Positions 1-5,624 of a stretch of DNA of 5,791 nt are shown in pieces. The notes under the pieces are model-generated. The model searched no databases. It had not been told where the DNA came from and saw only the letters and a list, made by a program, of their open reading frames with translations. The DNA lies in the NCBI GenBank assembly GCA_023129805.1, contig JAGMBK010000106.1, forward strand, positions 1-5,791, given 5' to 3'. The DNA is from Candidatus Zixiibacteriota bacterium (GTDB taxonomy: Bacteria > Zixibacteria > MSB-5A5 > SM1-73). The first letter of the stretch is position 1. Every line of letters starts with the position of its first letter. Both the position numbers and the translations under genes were made by a program.

Positions 1-9
1 AATCCCTTT

Positions 10-39
10 CCTTCGACCCTGAGGTCTCAGGACCGAAGG
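10..39. repeat. Intergenic inverted repeat (hairpin 1)
   Basis: Outer arms CCTTCG (10-15) and CGAAGG (34-39) pair perfectly. A symmetric AC/AC internal loop (16-17, 32-33) is followed by inner arms CCTGAG (18-23) and CTCAGG (26-31), so nearly the whole segment folds on itself. No T-run follows, so it does not look like an intrinsic terminator. Its wording resembles the short palindromes of the 'tcctgag...tcgaagg' kind that are scattered between genes in many bacterial genomes. Membership of such a family is inferred, because only one copy is visible here. Confidence 0.6.
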
Positions 40-49
40 GCAGGGTGAA

Positions 50-74
50 CCCCTCTCCATTTCATGGAGAGGGG
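50..74. repeat. Intergenic inverted repeat (hairpin 2)
   Basis: A perfect 11-bp stem, CCCCTCTCCAT (50-60) against ATGGAGAGGGG (64-74), closes a 3-nt TTC loop. A second purine stretch follows (aagggggagaggt, 81-93) that partly repeats the right arm. There is no T-tract. It lies 10 nt after hairpin 1 and about 75 nt before the DUF89 start. It could be a dispersed repeat, the 3' end of an upstream transcript, or part of the DUF89 leader; the sequence does not decide between these. Confidence 0.65.
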
Positions 75-149
75 GAATACAAGGGGGAGAGGTAGGAAGA
101 GACTAACAGTTCTTCCTGAAAACTACTCGTTACCCTATGGAGTTATTTA

Positions 150-1001
150 ATGAGAACTTACTTTGAATGTATCCCCTGCATTATTGACCAGACGATTAAG
201 GTCGCACGGCAGGTGACCCAGGATGAGGAAAAACGGGAAGACCTGCTCCAAAAGGTGCTGGTGACTTTGAGCAATCTTTCTTATCGCCAGTCTCCACCTT
301 ATCTGGGCAGAGAAGCACATCGGGTGATCCGGAAGGTGTTGGACAATCATGATCCCTTTCTCAGATTAAAAAGAGAATTCAACCAGGTGGCCAAAAAACT
401 GTACCCCTCCCTGAAGGATAAGGTAGCTGGTTCCTCAGATCAATTTGCTTATGCGGTCAGACTCGCCATAGCAGGAAACATCATCGATTTCGGTCCTGGC
501 CATCATTTCGAATTGATGAAGACCATTGATGAAGTGGTGCAAAAAAAACCCGTCGTGGATGATACCGAAAGTCTAAAAAAGGATATCCAGGAAGCTTCCT
601 TGATCCTCTATTTAGGAGACAACGCCGGAGAAACTTTTTTTGATAAAATCCTAATCGAGCAGATGCTTCCTGCAGAGATTTACTACGGGGTTCGGGGCTC
701 TCCGGTGATTAACGATGCCACCTCCGAAGATGCCTATTATGCCGGGCTGGATCAGGTGGCGAAGGTTATCTCCAATGGCTCAGATGGCCCCGGCACTATC
801 CTGGAGGACTGTTCAGAGGAATTCAAGAATATCTTTGACCGGGCCGATCTGGTGATCGCCAAAGGACACGGAAATTATGAGACCTTAAACGAGGTCAAAG
901 GGAAGAAACTTTATTTCCTCTTGATGGTGAAGTGCAAAATTATTGGGCGAGACCTGGGATGCTCAGTGGGAGATTTTGTGGTCAAGAAGGTGGGTAAATA
1001 G
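150..1001 (+). CDS. DUF89/ARMT1-family metal-dependent phosphatase-like protein
   Basis: This 283-residue protein belongs to the DUF89 family (damage-control phosphatase/ARMT1-like), cytoplasmic metal-dependent enzymes thought to remove phosphate from damaged or unwanted phosphometabolites. The N-terminal Cys-x-x-Cys (C7, C10) and the short length fit the prokaryotic subfamily I, which lacks the eukaryotic extensions. Visible conserved motifs are GDNAGE at 156-161 (D157 and N158 are expected metal and catalytic residues), RGSPVINDAT at 182-191 (N188, D189), KGHGNYETL at 238-246 and LLMVKC at 257-262. The N-terminal half (about 1-140) is the expected helical bundle, and the C-terminal half the Rossmann-like catalytic part. 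The ATG is supported by GGAG at 139-142, 7 nt upstream, and by CIPC lying directly at the N-terminus, as in relatives. It ends at TAG and is intact. The natural substrate cannot be read from the sequence, and the neighbours give no pathway clue. Confidence 0.9.
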   Translation: MRTYFECIPCIIDQTIKVARQVTQDEEKREDLLQKVLVTLSNLSYRQSPPYLGREAHRVIRKVLDNHDPFLRLKREFNQVAKKLYPSLKDKVAGSSDQFAYAVRLAIAGNIIDFGPGHHFELMKTIDEVVQKKPVVDDTESLKKDIQEASLILYLGDNAGETFFDKILIEQMLPAEIYYGVRGSPVINDATSEDAYYAGLDQVAKVISNGSDGPGTILEDCSEEFKNIFDRADLVIAKGHGNYETLNEVKGKKLYFLLMVKCKIIGRDLGCSVGDFVVKKVGK

Positions 1002-1036
1002 AATTTTGGTCAAATATATCCCCAGCTATTTGGGTT

Positions 1037-1042
1037 TATAAT
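1037..1042 (+). promoter_or_regulatory. Possible -10 box upstream of the FmdB-type gene
   Basis: A perfect TATAAT lies in an AT-rich stretch of the 78-nt gap, 38 nt before the ATG at 1080. No good -35 hexamer sits 16-18 nt upstream; TTGGTC at 1006-1011 is 25 nt away. A small CCCA/TGGG hairpin (1021-1034) lies just ahead. The gene may therefore have its own weak promoter as well as read-through from DUF89. This is sequence resemblance only. Confidence 0.25.
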
Positions 1043-1063
1043 TTAGATTATAGTGTTTTTCGA

Positions 1064-1070
1064 AGGAGGT
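1064..1070 (+). promoter_or_regulatory. Strong Shine-Dalgarno that fixes the FmdB-type start
   Basis: AGGAGGT is a near-perfect anti-16S match, with 9 nt between it and the ATG at 1080. It lies inside the longer open frame that begins with a GTG at 1053, so that GTG cannot be the start served by this site. It supports initiation at 1080, giving the MPIYEY N-terminus typical of the family. Confidence 0.85.
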
Positions 1071-1079
1071 AGACTAAAG

Positions 1080-1274
1080 ATGCCCATCTATGAATACCAA
1101 TGCAGAGTATGCCAACACAAATTCGAGGTTTTGCAGAAGCTGGGTGAGGATGGTAAGGGGTTAAAATGTCCGAAGTGTGGCGCAGATAAGCCGATCAAGA
1201 TTTTTTCGGTATTTGCCAGTGGCACCTCTTCAGGTAACTCATCTTCCACATGCACAAGCAAAGGATTTACCTGA
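1080..1274 (+). CDS. FmdB-family zinc-ribbon regulatory-type protein
   Basis: This 64-residue protein opens with MPIYEYQCRVC, the hallmark of the FmdB/CxxC_CxxC_SSSS putative regulatory family. Two CxxC knuckles (C8/C11 and C30/C33) should bind one zinc ion in a zinc-ribbon fold. The tail from about residue 47 is rich in Ser, Thr and Gly (GTSSGNSSST), as is usual for the family, and carries one further Cys (C58). The family is named after a putative regulator of formamidase expression in Methylophilus, but its members are widespread and mostly uncharacterised, so no specific target can be named. The start at 1080 is chosen over the in-frame GTG at 1053 because of the Shine-Dalgarno at 1064-1070 and family N-terminus conservation. 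It lies 78 nt after DUF89 on the same strand; co-transcription is possible. Confidence 0.9.
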   Translation: MPIYEYQCRVCQHKFEVLQKLGEDGKGLKCPKCGADKPIKIFSVFASGTSSGNSSSTCTSKGFT

Positions 1275-1303
1275 GCTTCTTAAGCTCTTTGAGCAGTCTG
1301 CTC
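1273..1303 (+). terminator. Possible weak terminator/competing hairpins after the FmdB-type gene
   Basis: Starting within the TGA stop, GAGCTT (1273-1278) pairs with AAGCTC (1282-1287) over a 3-nt loop, followed by only TTT. Immediately after, GAGCA (1291-1295) pairs with TGCTC (1299-1303). A third, exclusive pairing is GCTC (1284-1287) with GAGC (1291-1294). The stems are short and the T-tract is weak, so efficient termination is doubtful. The remaining gap to 1445 is AT-rich and holds another 5-bp hairpin (1375-1387) but no gene that I can support. Confidence 0.3.
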
Positions 1304-1445
1304 ATAAATATTAAAGAACAATTCAAACAGTTGATTTGTCTTTTAGATGGGGGGAAAAGAATTCCTTTAGTTTCTTGCTTCAAGCAAAGCTATCTGGTCT
1401 CCCTCGCAATCTGCAACAATCTAATGTAGAAAATTAATAAGCCTG

Positions 1446-2165
1446 ATGAAAACAGAGTTTGGACAAAAAATTGCGCAAAACTACGACAGTTGGTATGAAA
1501 CCGACTTCGGAAGATACGCCAGCTCATTAGAAGAAAAGTTGATGATGAAATTAATCGGGGAGGTGCACGATCAGAAAATCCTGGATATCGGCTGCGGAAC
1601 CGGCAATCATCTGAAACTCTTTCAAACCTTAGGGTCAGATCCAGTCGGCGTGGATATATCTGTTTTTATGTTGCAAAAGGCTAAGGGAAAGGGTAATTTC
1701 AAGTTGATCTTAGCAAAGGGGGAACAGCTTCCCATAAAGGACTCTGCTTTTGATATCACTACCTTGATCACCACTCTGGAGTTCTGTGAAGATCCAGTAA
1801 AAGTCCTGCAGGAGGCAGCAAGGGTGACCAAACAAAAGATTTTTTTGGGCGTGCTGAATAGCTGGTCTGCTTTGGCCGTAGGCAGAAGAATAAAGGGATG
1901 GTTCAAACCCTCGATCTACAACCGGGCTAATTTTTTCAGTATCTGGAAACTCAGGAGGTTGCTAAAGAATTCCGGCGTACTTGAGTCGGTGCAATGGGAG
2001 GGTGTACACTTTGTTCCTTATTCGAGGATAAGATTCTTTTCCTATGGATCCTGGGGACAATGGTTGGATGGCAAATTTTCTTTCCGAAAAAATCCTTTTA
2101 GTGCATTTCTGGGTATAGTAGCTACACCAAAACACAGTCAGTTATCTGCGCACGAAAATTCTTAA
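1446..2165 (+). CDS. Class I SAM-dependent methyltransferase, substrate unknown
   Basis: This 239-residue cytosolic protein has a Rossmann-type methyltransferase core of the Methyltransf_11 kind. Motif I is LDIGCGTG at 46-53 (SAM-binding glycines). The acidic residue ending strand 2 is D70 in VGVDIS and should contact the SAM ribose. LPIKDSAFD at 95-103 is the usual motif before strand 4, and EAARVTK (123-129) corresponds to the 'eaaRVLkpgG' element. The N-terminal NYDSWYET...GRYASSLEE (12-30) matches a common substrate-side helix of this group. The region from about 150 is basic and aromatic (repeated W, F, Y, R) and probably forms the substrate cap. There is no signal peptide or membrane segment. 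The ATG is supported by family alignment, but the bases before it (aataagcctg) show no Shine-Dalgarno. The acceptor could be a small molecule, lipid or quinone-like compound; the sequence does not say which. Confidence 0.88.
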   Translation: MKTEFGQKIAQNYDSWYETDFGRYASSLEEKLMMKLIGEVHDQKILDIGCGTGNHLKLFQTLGSDPVGVDISVFMLQKAKGKGNFKLILAKGEQLPIKDSAFDITTLITTLEFCEDPVKVLQEAARVTKQKIFLGVLNSWSALAVGRRIKGWFKPSIYNRANFFSIWKLRRLLKNSGVLESVQWEGVHFVPYSRIRFFSYGSWGQWLDGKFSFRKNPFSAFLGIVATPKHSQLSAHENS

Positions 2166-2190
2166 CTACGGTCATTTATTCTCTGCAAGA

Positions 2191-2205
2191 TTATGGTTGC
2201 CATAA
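2191..2205. repeat. Short perfect inverted repeat ahead of secA
   Basis: TTATGG (2191-2196) and CCATAA (2200-2205) form a perfect 6-bp stem over a TTG loop, about 25 nt after the methyltransferase stop. There is no T-run, so it is a poor terminator. It overlaps the candidate -35 box of secA, so an operator-like role is conceivable but unproven. Chance occurrence is a real alternative at this length. Confidence 0.3.
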
Positions 2206-2225
2206 GCACAGAACGTACATATCTT
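2197..2225 (+). promoter_or_regulatory. Candidate sigma-70-type promoter for secA
   Basis: TTGCCA (2197-2202, one mismatch to TTGACA) is followed by a 17-nt spacer and TATATC (2220-2225, four of six matches to TATAAT). Transcription would start about 60 nt before the secA ATG. A 130-nt gap after the methyltransferase makes an independent promoter reasonable. If the host is Bacteroidetes-like, its primary promoters would use a different consensus, so confidence is low. Confidence 0.3.
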
Positions 2226-2295
2226 TCATAAAGTTTCGGTCTGATACGTAAGAATTTATAAAAGGCTAAAGATTCATTTTTGTGGAGTGATGTGA

Positions 2296-5200
2296 ATGGT
2301 TAGTGATATAATTGCCAGAATATTCGGCTCCAAACATGAAAAAGATGTCAAGAAGATCCAGCCTATGGTAGAACAGATCAATGGATTCTGCGAGCAATAC
2401 AAAAGTCTATCTGACGAGGAGCTGAAGGGGAAAACCGAGGAATTCAAGCAAAGAATCAAAGAGAGGACCGGAGAGCTGGAGCAACAACTGGATGCGCTAA
2501 AAGAGGAATTCGCTGGCATAAAGACTCACGGGCTTTCCGAGGAGGAGAGAGCTGAGGTTAGATCGCAAAGGGAAGCGCTCCTGCAACAGATGAAGGATGT
2601 CCAATCTGAAATAAAAAAAGTGGAGCGCGAGACTTTAGATGAGATTCTCCCGGACGCTTTTGCTGTGGTCAAAGAGACCTGCCGAAGGCTTTTGGGGAAA
2701 AAATGGGAGGTGTGCGGCATCCAGATAGAGTGGGACATGGTGCCCTATGACGTTCAGCTCATTGGGGCGGTGGTCTTGCATCAGGGCAAGATCACCGAGA
2801 TGGCAACCGGCGAAGGAAAAACCCTGGCTGCCACCATGCCCCTTTATCTAAATGCTCTAACCGGTAAAGGTTGCCATCTGGTAACAGTAAACGATTATCT
2901 GGCTCGAAGAGATACTGAATGGATGGGTGAGATTTATAAGTTCTTGGGTCTGACTGTGGGTTGCATCCAAAACGAGATGGATAATGAACAAAGGAAAGTC
3001 CAGTATAATTGTGACATCATTTATGGGACCAACAATGAGTTTGGATTTGACTACCTGAGAGATAACATGGCTATTCGGGCAGAAGACCGGGTTCAGCGTG
3101 GCTACAACTATGCCATAGTGGACGAGGTGGACTCGGTCCTAATCGACGAAGCCCGTACTCCTCTGATCATCTCCGGTCCGGTAAGCTCCAACGTCACCCA
3201 GAGCTACATGGAGATGAGACCTTTAGTGGAGCAGTTGTTTCGCAAGCAGGCCACTTTAGTTAATAAGATGGTAGCTGAGGGAGAAGAGTTGTTGAAAGGG
3301 GAAAAGGAATACGAGGCGGGGATAAAGCTTCTGATCGCCCAAAGGGGTGCTCCCAAGAACAAAAGGTTGATGAAGCTTGGCAAAGAGCCGGGAGTCAAAA
3401 AGCTGATCAGCCGGACAGAGTTGGATTTCATGCGAGACAAAAAACTGCATGAGTTAGATGAGTTTACCTATTTCTCCATCGATGAAAGGGAGAATACCAT
3501 CAATTTAAATGAGATGGGAAGATCGCTTCTCTCACCGGAGGATCAGGCGCTTTTTATCCTTCCGGACATCACCGAGGGGATACACCAGATCGATTCAGAC
3601 GATTCGCTCTCCTCTGAGGAGAAATTAAAAAGAAAGGAGAAGTTATATCAGCTTCATGCGGAACGCAGTGAAAAGAACCATTCCATAAGCCAACTTTTGA
3701 AAGCATTTTCCTTGTTTGAAAAAGACGTGGAGTATGTGGTGCAGGATGGCAAGGTGATGATCGTGGATGAATTCACCGGCAGGCTTATGCCGGGAAGAAG
3801 ATACAGCGATGGACTTCATCAAGCCATAGAAGCAAAGGAAGGAGTGAAGGTGGAGGGAGAGACGCAAACTTTCGCCACCATCACCCTGCAGAATTTCTTC
3901 AGACTTTACCACAAGCTGGCTGGGATGACCGGAACCGCAGTAACGGAGGCATCGGAATTATGGGAGATATACAAGGTGGACGTGGTGGCCATCCCCACTA
4001 ACGAGCCGGTGAGAAGGATCGATTACGATGACATGATTTATCGGACCAGACGGGAAAAGTATAACGCCATAATCTATGAGATCGTCCTCTGTCATGAAGT
4101 TGGCAGACCAGCCCTGGTGGGGACGGTGTCTGTGGAGGCTTCTGAGACCCTCTCCCGCATGCTAAAAAGAAAAGGAATAAAGCATTCAGTTCTGAATGCC
4201 AAATACCATCAACAGGAGGCGGAGATCGTGTCCCGGGCGGGTCAGGCGGGGACGGTTACCATTGCCACCAACATGGCCGGACGTGGAACGGATATAAAAT
4301 TAGGTGAAGGCGTGGTTAAACATCCCCACTGCAGACTGGTAACTCCAGACAGAGAAGACGGCTGTCCCTATCTGGGGGAGCTGGGTTGTAATGAGGATGT
4401 TCCCTGTGGGCTTCGCATCATAGGCACAGAAAGACATGAAGCTCGAAGGATCGACAGACAGCTTAGAGGAAGGAGCGGAAGGCAGGGCGATCCGGGTTCC
4501 TCCAAGTTTTTTCTCTCCTTGGAGGACGATCTGATGCGGCTCTTTGGCTCGGACAGAATCGCTTCCATAATGGACAGATTAGGTGTGCAGGAGGGGGATG
4601 TGATCAGACATTCCATGGTCACCAAGGCCATAGAGAGAGCACAGAGGCGGGTGGAGGCGCAGAACTTTTCCATCAGAAAACACCTTCTGGAATATGATGA
4701 TGTGATGAACCAGCAAAGGGAGGTGATCTATGACCGCAGGCTGGTGGTCTTGGAGGGTGCGGACTTAAGAGAGGAAATTCTGGATCTGATTAAAACGGTA
4801 ATCGAGTCCAAGGTGGAAGCACATACCGATGCCAGCACCTATCCAGAGGCATGGAACTTAGGCGGTCTAAAACAGGATCTTTTGAGAGCCTTTCTGGTGG
4901 ACGTTAAGTTTGACCCAAAGGATTTAAATGAGCTCAAACAGGAGGATTTGAAAGAGAATCTTTACAAGATGGCTCTTCAGATCTATGACCATAAGGAGAA
5001 GATGCTGGGCGAGGAGCTGATGCGTCAGTTAGAAAGATATGCCATGCTCCGGACCATAGATGAGAAATGGAAGGAACATCTTTATGATTTAGATCAGGTC
5101 AAAACCGGCATTGGTCTGAGAGCATATGGGCAGAGAGATCCTTTGATTGAATACAAAAAGGAGGCATTTGCTCTGTTCACCGAAATGCTTGAGAGAATTG

Positions 5201-5451
5201 ATGAGGAGACTTTAGAGCTTATCTTCAAACTGCGGGTGGAGGAGAGGGAAAGACCCAGAAGAAGGGAGCCGGAAAGACAGATGCAGGCGGTACATCAGTC
5301 CACGGTGGGGATGGGATATGCTGAGACTCAGCCAGCAGAACAGGTGGCTCCCGGCAAGCCCAAGCCGGTGAGGGTGGGCAAAAAGATAGGACGAAACGAC
5401 CCCTGCCCTTGCGGCAGTGGCAAGAAATACAAAAAATGTTGTGGGGCGTAA
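2296..5451 (+). CDS. secA: Preprotein translocase ATPase SecA
   Basis: SecA is the motor that pushes unfolded secretory proteins through SecYEG at the inner membrane by ATP hydrolysis. All hallmarks are present in 1051 residues: N-terminal KLSDEEL-like region (about 37-47), Walker A MATGEGKT (169-176), VTVNDYLARRD (196-206), GTNNEFGFDYLRDNM (244-258), Walker B/DEAD-type DEVDSVLIDEARTPLIISG (276-294), AGMTGTA (542-548), ATNMAGRGTDI (657-667), arginine-finger motif RQLRGRSGRQGDPG (721-734), two-helix finger IDEKWKEHLYDL...LRAYGQRDP (921-949) and a C-terminal SEC-C zinc site (C1037, C1039, C1048, C1049) that binds SecB/ribosomes or lipid in relatives. It is about 150 residues longer than E. coli SecA through a charged coiled-coil-like insert (about 59-113), a 13-residue insert before YDVQL, a larger crosslinking region, and a Cys-rich insert at 676-704. 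The ATG has GGAG 8 nt upstream (2284-2287), and the N-terminus aligns with E. coli SecA. It is intact; its 3' end is duplicated downstream. Confidence 0.98.
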   Translation: MVSDIIARIFGSKHEKDVKKIQPMVEQINGFCEQYKSLSDEELKGKTEEFKQRIKERTGELEQQLDALKEEFAGIKTHGLSEEERAEVRSQREALLQQMKDVQSEIKKVERETLDEILPDAFAVVKETCRRLLGKKWEVCGIQIEWDMVPYDVQLIGAVVLHQGKITEMATGEGKTLAATMPLYLNALTGKGCHLVTVNDYLARRDTEWMGEIYKFLGLTVGCIQNEMDNEQRKVQYNCDIIYGTNNEFGFDYLRDNMAIRAEDRVQRGYNYAIVDEVDSVLIDEARTPLIISGPVSSNVTQSYMEMRPLVEQLFRKQATLVNKMVAEGEELLKGEKEYEAGIKLLIAQRGAPKNKRLMKLGKEPGVKKLISRTELDFMRDKKLHELDEFTYFSIDERENTINLNEMGRSLLSPEDQALFILPDITEGIHQIDSDDSLSSEEKLKRKEKLYQLHAERSEKNHSISQLLKAFSLFEKDVEYVVQDGKVMIVDEFTGRLMPGRRYSDGLHQAIEAKEGVKVEGETQTFATITLQNFFRLYHKLAGMTGTAVTEASELWEIYKVDVVAIPTNEPVRRIDYDDMIYRTRREKYNAIIYEIVLCHEVGRPALVGTVSVEASETLSRMLKRKGIKHSVLNAKYHQQEAEIVSRAGQAGTVTIATNMAGRGTDIKLGEGVVKHPHCRLVTPDREDGCPYLGELGCNEDVPCGLRIIGTERHEARRIDRQLRGRSGRQGDPGSSKFFLSLEDDLMRLFGSDRIASIMDRLGVQEGDVIRHSMVTKAIERAQRRVEAQNFSIRKHLLEYDDVMNQQREVIYDRRLVVLEGADLREEILDLIKTVIESKVEAHTDASTYPEAWNLGGLKQDLLRAFLVDVKFDPKDLNELKQEDLKENLYKMALQIYDHKEKMLGEELMRQLERYAMLRTIDEKWKEHLYDLDQVKTGIGLRAYGQRDPLIEYKKEAFALFTEMLERIDEETLELIFKLRVEERERPRRREPERQMQAVHQSTVGMGYAETQPAEQVAPGKPKPVRVGKKIGRNDPCPCGSGKKYKKCCGA

Positions 5452-5494
5452 ACACACACAAGTCCGGGCGGGGGTTCAACCCCCGCCCGATCAA
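5367..5494. repeat. Tandem duplication, copy 1 (secA 3' end plus hairpin)
   Basis: This 128-bp copy starts 84 nt before the secA stop and runs 43 nt past it. It holds the SEC-C coding segment, TAA, a short CA run (5451-5460) and a GC-rich hairpin. It is repeated at 5497-5624 with five differences (about 96% identity), at a period of 130 bp with a 2-nt TA spacer. The sequence CAAGCC occurs just left of this copy (5361-5366) and again at the right edge of copy 2 (5622-5627), suggesting short-homology-mediated duplication. Confidence 0.97.
5465..5489 (+). terminator. GC-rich hairpin directly after secA
   Basis: A perfect 10-bp all-GC stem, CGGGCGGGGG (5465-5474) against CCCCCGCCCG (5480-5489), closes a TTCAA loop 13 nt after the secA stop. 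No T-tract follows (atcaatagg), so it is not a canonical intrinsic terminator. It could still block 3' exonucleases, act as a U-less terminator, or simply be a dispersed palindrome. Position makes it the likely 3' end of the secA message. Confidence 0.55.
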
Positions 5495-5497
5495 TAG

Positions 5498-5581
5498 GTG
5501 AGAGTGGGCAAAAAGATAGGACGAAACGATCCCTGCCCCTGCGGCAGTGGTAAGAAATACAAAAAATGTTGTGGGGCGTAA
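5498..5581 (+). pseudogene. Detached duplicate of the SecA SEC-C tail (27 codons)
   Basis: Read from GTG at 5498, this segment encodes 27 residues identical to the SecA C-terminus, starting from V1025 and including all four zinc ligands (Cys-x-Cys and Cys-Cys), and ends at TAA 5579-5581. An in-frame TAG (5495-5497) sits immediately before it, so it cannot be fused to anything upstream, and no Shine-Dalgarno precedes either GTG (5498, 5504). It is most simply a silent gene fragment left by tandem duplication. Translation as a free mini zinc peptide cannot be excluded but has no positive support other than the synonymous-only divergence. Confidence 0.7.
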
Positions 5582-5593
5582 ACACACACAAGT

Positions 5594-5620
5594 TCGGGCG
5601 GGGGTTCAACCCCCGCCCGA
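5594..5620 (+). terminator. Second GC-rich hairpin (copy 2)
   Basis: This has the same stem as the hairpin at 5465-5489, extended to 11 bp because T5594 (C in copy 1) now pairs with A5620. The loop is again TTCAA, with no T-tract after it. Arms of the two hairpins are interchangeable, so alternative long-range pairing between copies is possible. Together they would form a double roadblock after secA. Confidence 0.5.
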
Positions 5621-5624
5621 TCAA

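Larger units (their letters stand above)
5497..5624. repeat. Tandem duplication, copy 2
   Basis: This is the second 128-bp copy of 5367-5494. Differences (copy 1 to copy 2) are G5373 to A5503, C5400 to T5530, T5410 to C5540, C5421 to T5551 and C5464 to T5594. All are transitions. The first four fall at third codon positions of the SEC-C segment and leave the protein unchanged; the fifth is noncoding and adds one base pair to the hairpin stem. The 130-bp period places the copy in a different frame from secA. Confidence 0.97.

Noticed and set aside
1053..1079. N-terminal extension of the FmdB-type protein from GTG 1053
   Set aside because: The nine extra codons contain the Shine-Dalgarno itself, and the family begins at MPIYEY, so ATG 1080 is the start.
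1275..1445. RNA gene or riboswitch in the 171-nt gap
   Set aside because: I see only short 4-6 bp hairpins, with no tRNA-like cloverleaf and no riboswitch core I recognise.
1622..1906. Minus-strand open frames inside the methyltransferase, DUF89 and secA genes
   Set aside because: They lie wholly antisense to genes with clear family motifs and show no domains or initiation signals of their own.
5451..5460. CA microsatellite
   Set aside because: It has only four to five CA units and is noted as part of the duplicated unit; too short to call a separate repeat.
5436..5581. Frameshift or stop read-through that would fuse SecA to the second SEC-C copy
   Set aside because: Read-through of TAA 5449-5451 stays in the wrong frame and stops at TAA 5551. 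The -1 frame stops at TGA 5499, and the frame that encodes copy 2 is closed by TAG 5495. No single shift near the secA end yields a double-tailed SecA.
5367..5624. CRISPR array
   Set aside because: There are only two units, adjacent with a 2-nt spacer and containing coding sequence. That is a tandem duplication, not repeats separated by unique spacers.
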